Of a stretch of 46,642 nt of DNA, positions 43,232 to 46,642 are shown one piece after another. Numbering within the stretch: position 1 is the first letter of the stretch; the number at the start of each line of letters is the position of its first letter. The notes under the pieces are model-generated. The model made no database searches. It was not told where the DNA came from and was given only the letters and a program-made list of their open reading frames with translations. Source of the stretch: Thermoanaerobacterales bacterium UBA4880 (lineage in GTDB: Bacteria; Bacillota; Thermoanaerobacteria; Thermoanaerobacterales; UBA4877); NCBI GenBank assembly GCA_002399285.1, contig DHDI01000005.1, forward strand, positions 1 to 46,642, written 5' to 3'. Made by a program: the position numbers and the translations under genes.

Positions 43232-43552
43232 CTAAGCGCCCTGTTTAATTAGTTTTATTGCCGATTTCAATACATGTTCACCATTGATCGTACCGTAATC
43301 GCTTGCATCAATCAATCCGACAGGCGTATTTAATTTATTATAATTTTTTTTCGTTTCGTCATAAACGAATCTTACCTGTGGACCCAATAAAATGCAATCG
43401 GGATGTTCCTTTTCATAAATTTCCGGAAGCCGCGCAAGGGAAAACGCTTTTACTTCGATCGGAAGATTATGCGCATCCGCAACCTCTTGCATATTGTTAG
43501 CAAGAAGACTGGTAGACATGCCGGCACTGCAAAATAAGTATACTTTTTTCAT
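43232..43552 (-). CDS. PTS EIIB, lactose/cellobiose family
   Basis: 106 residues, usual length. The phospho-cysteine is Cys8 in VYLFCSAGMSTSLLA. The cytoplasmic protein takes phosphate from IIA and passes it to the sugar bound by IIC. ATG with GGGAGGGGG upstream. It is encoded between IIA and IIC, a typical Lac-family order. Confidence 0.95.
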   Translation of the reverse strand: MKKVYLFCSAGMSTSLLANNMQEVADAHNLPIEVKAFSLARLPEIYEKEHPDCILLGPQVRFVYDETKKNYNKLNTPVGLIDASDYGTINGEHVLKSAIKLIKQGA

Positions 43553-43646
43553 TTATCTCACCCCCTCCCAATTAAAATTAAGAAGTAATTTTTAACTCGA
43601 CTCTCTGCTTTCTATTAACAATCAATTTAGCATACGTTTGCAGCGC

Positions 43647-43979
43647 CTATTTAACCTTTTGTGACAGCTCATTCATAGCCTTGCAAATGTCAATAAGATC
43701 CACCGCCATTATCTTAAATGTCTCCGCACTCATGAGAAGATCTTCCGCATGCATCAGTAACATCGAGCCGTTGCCGCTTTCACTGCCCCCGGCATCTTTT
43801 GTGAGTATTTCGCTGTGTATATCATGAGCACTTGAAAACTGCTTTTCACCTTCTTCCATTAATTTTTTTGCTTCTTCAAAGCTTCCCTTTTTAGCTTCCT
43901 TAACGGCCTCAATACTGCAGGAACGTGCCGTTCCGGCGGCAGTAATAAGTTTGAAGCACAGCAATTCTAACTCTTCCAT
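43647..43979 (-). CDS. PTS EIIA, lactose/cellobiose family
   Basis: 110 residues from the ATG at 43979, behind GGGAGG; the longer frame is unsupported. It is a helical trimer-forming protein with the phospho-acceptor His77 in MLLMHAEDLLMSAETF. It receives phosphate from HPr. It is the first gene of the six-gene run IIA-IIB-IIC-GrdB-like-MupG-like-PRD regulator. A TATAAT lies about 50 bp upstream on the minus strand, without a clear -35. Confidence 0.92.
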   Translation of the reverse strand: MEELELLCFKLITAAGTARSCSIEAVKEAKKGSFEEAKKLMEEGEKQFSSAHDIHSEILTKDAGGSESGNGSMLLMHAEDLLMSAETFKIMAVDLIDICKAMNELSQKVK

Positions 43980-44123
43980 TATGTCCTCCCATTTATTGGC
44001 TTTTATTAGTCTATTGCTATATAATTGATTATACAAAGACTTTTGGCTGAATGCTTATAATCTTCTTTCCTATTGTTAGGAAATTATATGATGAACATAT
44101 AGATTTAAAGACTTCCAGACGTC

Positions 44124-44172
44124 AAAAAATAAAAGGTAATCAGCTCCTCTTATACTGCCGATTACCTTTTAT
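44124..44172 (-). terminator. Rho-independent terminator, probable end of the CRISPR transcript
   Basis: Thirteen perfect pairs (44129-44141 with 44160-44172), an 18-base loop, then TTTTTT on the minus strand (44124-44129). It lies between the array side and the PTS operon. It would stop minus-strand reading from the CRISPR array and gene remnant before the IIA gene. Confidence 0.75.
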
Positions 44173-44199
44173 CTAGAAAGGTTTGATCAGAATTAATAA

Positions 44200-44364
44200 T
44201 TATTGAATGCTGTAAGCCTGTTGTAATTTTGCAATATCCCCCGATTCCCTTTCTAATTTAATTGTACCGTTCGTACAAAGTACAAGTACTGTAGAATCAT
44301 ATCCTGCCTCTATGATCTTCTTTGTTTCAAAATGTATTAATTCCCGTCCGCAGCCTTGAGAACG
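44200..44364 (-). pseudogene. C-terminal gene remnant at the array trailer
   Basis: A 54-codon open stretch ending in TAA just upstream of the terminator, but with an in-frame TGA directly before it (44365-44367) and no start codon or ribosome site. The product would read like a real protein end (GRELIHFETKKIIEAGYD, STVLVLCTNGTIKLERESGD). This suggests a gene whose 5' part was lost next to the CRISPR array. I cannot name the parent family. The region 44381-44451 between it and the first repeat holds nothing recognisable. Confidence 0.45.
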
Positions 44365-44451
44365 TCACTTTACCGTACATTTGCAAATTCAAATCTTTGT
44401 AGTTAGCTTAAAAACAACGGAAGCGCTTTGATGGTGGATAAATGGAGAAAA

Positions 44452-46642
44452 GTTTCTATTCCTCATAGGTAGTCTAAAATCCTGGTATTTGAAAAAGAAT
44501 AAGGAAACCTATGTCTTGTTTCAATTCCTCATGGGTAGTCTAAAATCTACCATTTTGCTTGGCAAGTGCTTCTATGGGTTTTCGATTATCCCTTTTTCTC
44601 TTAGTATTTTTTTAAGTTCTTCTCTGTTCTTTTCCTTCTTTTCCTCGGTAAATTCTATATGTCCCACCGCTTCATAACCAGGAGGTTCATTCCAGCGTTT
44701 ATCAGAAAAGAGGCCTTCTTTATTTTTCTTATTCATCATATTCCTCCATCAATATGCGATATTTCCCATTGGGTTTCAATTCCTCATAGGTAGTCTAAAA
44801 TCTCCACCAGTTGGGAATTGATTCCGTGAAGAAGTTCAGTTTCAATTCCTCATAGGTAGTCTAAAATCCTTTCCAAAGTGCCCAAGATAAATATGAACAA
44901 TTGAGTTTCAATTCCTCATAGGTAGTCTAAAATCCTTTTTTTGGAAAAGAAACGAGATCCTCAAGAAAAGTTTCAATTCCTCATAGGTAGTCCAAAATCT
45001 AGGAATTCTTCTTATGTTTTCCATTTCAAATTCATGTTTCAATTCCTCATAGGTAGTCTAAAATCAAGGTATCTATTGCCGAACAGGTACGGCGTGAAAA
45101 AGGTTTCAATTCCTCATAGGTAGTCTAAAATCTTTACCAAATCGCTTCCGATTGATCTCGGTCTGCAGGTTTCAATTCCTCATAGGTAGTCTAAAATCCC
45201 AATCTGTCCGGCACGCCATCGTTTCCCGGAGAGAGTTTCAATTCCTCATAGGTAGTCTAAAATCTATATGGGGCAGCATGTCCATGTTCCCCGTGTCTTA
45301 GGTTTCAATTCCTCATAGGTAGTCTAAAATCTTCGGCTGCTGAATCAAACATTCTTATACCCTCCTAGTTTCAATTCCTCATAGGTAGTCTAAAATCTTT
45401 CTGGTTCAGTGCTGGCAGGGACATGGGTTTAGGAGTTTCAATTCCTCATAGGTAGTCTAAAATCGGGAAAGAGGAGAGGAAAATGGTAGCTGCAGCTGAA
45501 GTTTCAATTCCTCATAGGTAGTCTAAAATCGAGCAGGATCACGTTGAATTGCTGGAGACATTGCTGGTTTCAATTCCTCATAGGTAGTCTAAAATCGTGG
45601 GTATCTTCGTTCATCGGTAACGGTGTATACAGGTTTCAATTCCTCATAGGTAGTCTAAAATCCCATACATTAAAAAGGCTGGAATGTCATGGAAACTGTT
45701 TCAATTCCTCATAGGTAGTCTAAAATCCGATCGCGTCGACGTCTCCATCTCAAAATTATTGAGTTTCAATTCCTCATAGGTAGTCTAAAATCACGCTGAA
45801 AGCCACCGGAGCATCACGGAAATTCACAGTTTCAATTCCTCATAGGTAGTCTAAAATCCGGGATGCCATGTCTTCGTCCCGTGCCAATCCTTTTGTTTCA
45901 ATTCCTCATAGGTAGTCTAAAATCGACTATGTGCCAGCTATTTGTGTATGAATCATGATGTTTCAATTCCTCATAGGTAGTCTAAAATCCCTCCTTATTT
46001 CTTCATACGCTGCGAGGTCCTTCCGGTTTCAATTCCTCATAGGTAGTCTAAAATCCGCGCCGGCGGGCAATCCGGCAGAAATCAGAAAATTGTTTCAGTT
46101 CCTCATAGGTAGTCTAAAATCTTTGTCAGTTATAGGATTTTTAACCCATAATTTCATTAGTTTCAATTCCTCATAGGTAGTCTAAAATCCAATCCGGGAC
46201 TGACGGAGGAAAAGCTTGAACAGAGTTTCAATTCCTCATAGGTAGTCTAAAATCACGGGGAAAAAAGTTGAGCCTACCGTTGATACGACGGTTTCAATTC
46301 CTCATAGGTAGTCTAAAATCTATACACGCGAGAGTAAAGCACCTTGCTCAAAGATAGTTTCAATTCCTCATAGGTAGTCTAAAATCAATGCCGTTGTACG
46401 ACCATCCCTTATTATGACGATTAGTTTCAATTCCTCATAGGTAGTCTAAAATCCCTATAAAAAGTTTTTAGAAAAGGCAAATATTACTTAGTTTCAATTC
46501 CTCATAGGTAGTCTAAAATCCCTCTCCAACAAAGGATTCCACAATTTATGTTCCACATGTTTCAATTCCTCATAGGTAGTCTAAAATCCGCCTTCACCCA
46601 AATAATAAAAAATAAAAGGAGGATAGTTTCAATTCCTCATAG
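44452..46642 (-). CRISPR. CRISPR array, 30 full repeats plus one cut by the window edge
   Basis: The 30-nt repeat reads GTTTCAATTCCTC ... CTAAAATC on the plus strand; its complement ends in ATTGAAAC, the usual 5' tag of type I-B and type III crRNAs, so the array is probably transcribed on the minus strand. Spacers are 35-38 nt. Repeat starts include 44452, 44518, 44773, 44839, 44905, 44970, 45036 and so on to 46559, with a partial repeat from 46626. Repeats at 44452 and 44518 each carry one change, and those at 44970 and 46092 also vary. Decay at the left end marks it as the trailer. The interval 44548-44772 is 225 nt instead of a spacer. Confidence 0.97.
44572..44736 (-). CDS. Small charged protein (54 aa) encoded inside the CRISPR array
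   Basis: It lies in the 225-nt interval between the second and third repeats. ATG at 44734-44736, with GGAGG 6 nt upstream (a second ATG precedes it directly), 54 codons, TAG at 44572-44574. Residues 1-30 include FSDKRWNEPPGYEAVGHIEF; residues about 30-50 form a Lys/Glu-rich helix (EEKKEKNREELKKILREKG). It has no signal peptide, membrane segment or cysteine. It points the same way as the inferred pre-crRNA. The family is not recognised. The good ribosome site and protein-like composition argue for a real gene, but expression is not shown. Confidence 0.6.
   Translation of the reverse strand: MNKKNKEGLFSDKRWNEPPGYEAVGHIEFTEEKKEKNREELKKILREKGIIENP

Noticed and set aside
43980..44110. Sigma-54 promoter for the PTS operon
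   Set aside because: No GG-N10-GC core at the right place, and the PRD regulator lacks the sigma-54 activator domain.
44330..44380. Short ORF starting ATG at 44378-44380 before the gene remnant
   Set aside because: It stops after 17 codons and is in a different frame from the remnant; no ribosome site.
44941..45123. ORFs across CRISPR repeats, also at 45955-46176
   Set aside because: They are translations of the repeat with interleaved spacers (recurring QFLIGSLKS), not genes.

Overview
The window looks like chromosomal DNA of an endospore-forming, flagellated, Gram-positive anaerobe of the Clostridia. The evidence is spore genes (YyaC, CwlD, a CotF-like coat protein), an mbl-flgF-flgG-fabZ block arranged as in Bacillus, S-layer-homology proteins, strong AGGAGG-type ribosome sites with many TTG starts, and an archaeal-type FBP aldolase/phosphatase usually found in thermophiles and deep anaerobes. 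A moderately thermophilic relative of Thermoanaerobacterales is a reasonable guess, but the sequence alone does not prove it.

Layout. 1-433: tRNA-Glu and tRNA-Pro on the minus strand, then a three-unit 11-bp direct repeat resembling a PhoB/PhoP site. 434-7870: a secreted phosphodiester-glycosidase-like protein, spore protein YyaC, a LacI regulator, a 43-residue membrane protein, PheB, a coiled-coil protein and FBP aldolase/phosphatase. 7940-11313: mbl, flgF, flgG, flgJ-like and fabZ. 11376-20737: a surface operon with a giant IPT/TIG-repeat protein and two SLH proteins. 20967-21371: a Usp-like protein. 21438-28492: one tight six-gene minus-strand operon (cwlD, a fused AmrB-AmrA protein, the radical-SAM AmrS, MoxR, DUF58, transglutaminase). 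28599-31105: a four-LysM Cys/Pro-rich protein and an M20 amidohydrolase. 31155-33957: the lower half of histidine degradation. 34144-36868: redox and housekeeping genes (ferritin-like, cyclase, TrxB, DUF2892, MazG-like). 36934-37352: a non-coding tandem array of degenerate ~40-nt hairpin units ending in a plus-strand terminator. 37419-43979: a CotF-like gene, then a PTS operon (IIA, IIB, IIC, GrdB-like, MupG-like, PRD regulator). 44124-46642: the trailer end of a CRISPR array that runs off the right edge.

Four things stand out. First, a 54-codon ORF with its own ribosome site lies inside the CRISPR array, in the sense orientation of the pre-crRNA, next to a gene remnant and the probable array terminator. 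Second, the ~40-nt tandem hairpin array at 36934-37352 fits no family I recognise. Third, a dispersed modular intergenic repeat occurs three times, always just past gene 3' ends, with a hairpin that keeps its pairing. Fourth, two operons join functions not normally linked: germination amidase with the AmmeMemoRadiSam and MoxR/DUF58/transglutaminase systems, and a Lac/cellobiose-family PTS with a GrdB-like half protein and a MupG-like hydrolase. No cas gene lies in the window; if the orientation inferred for the array is right, leader and cas genes lie to the right.
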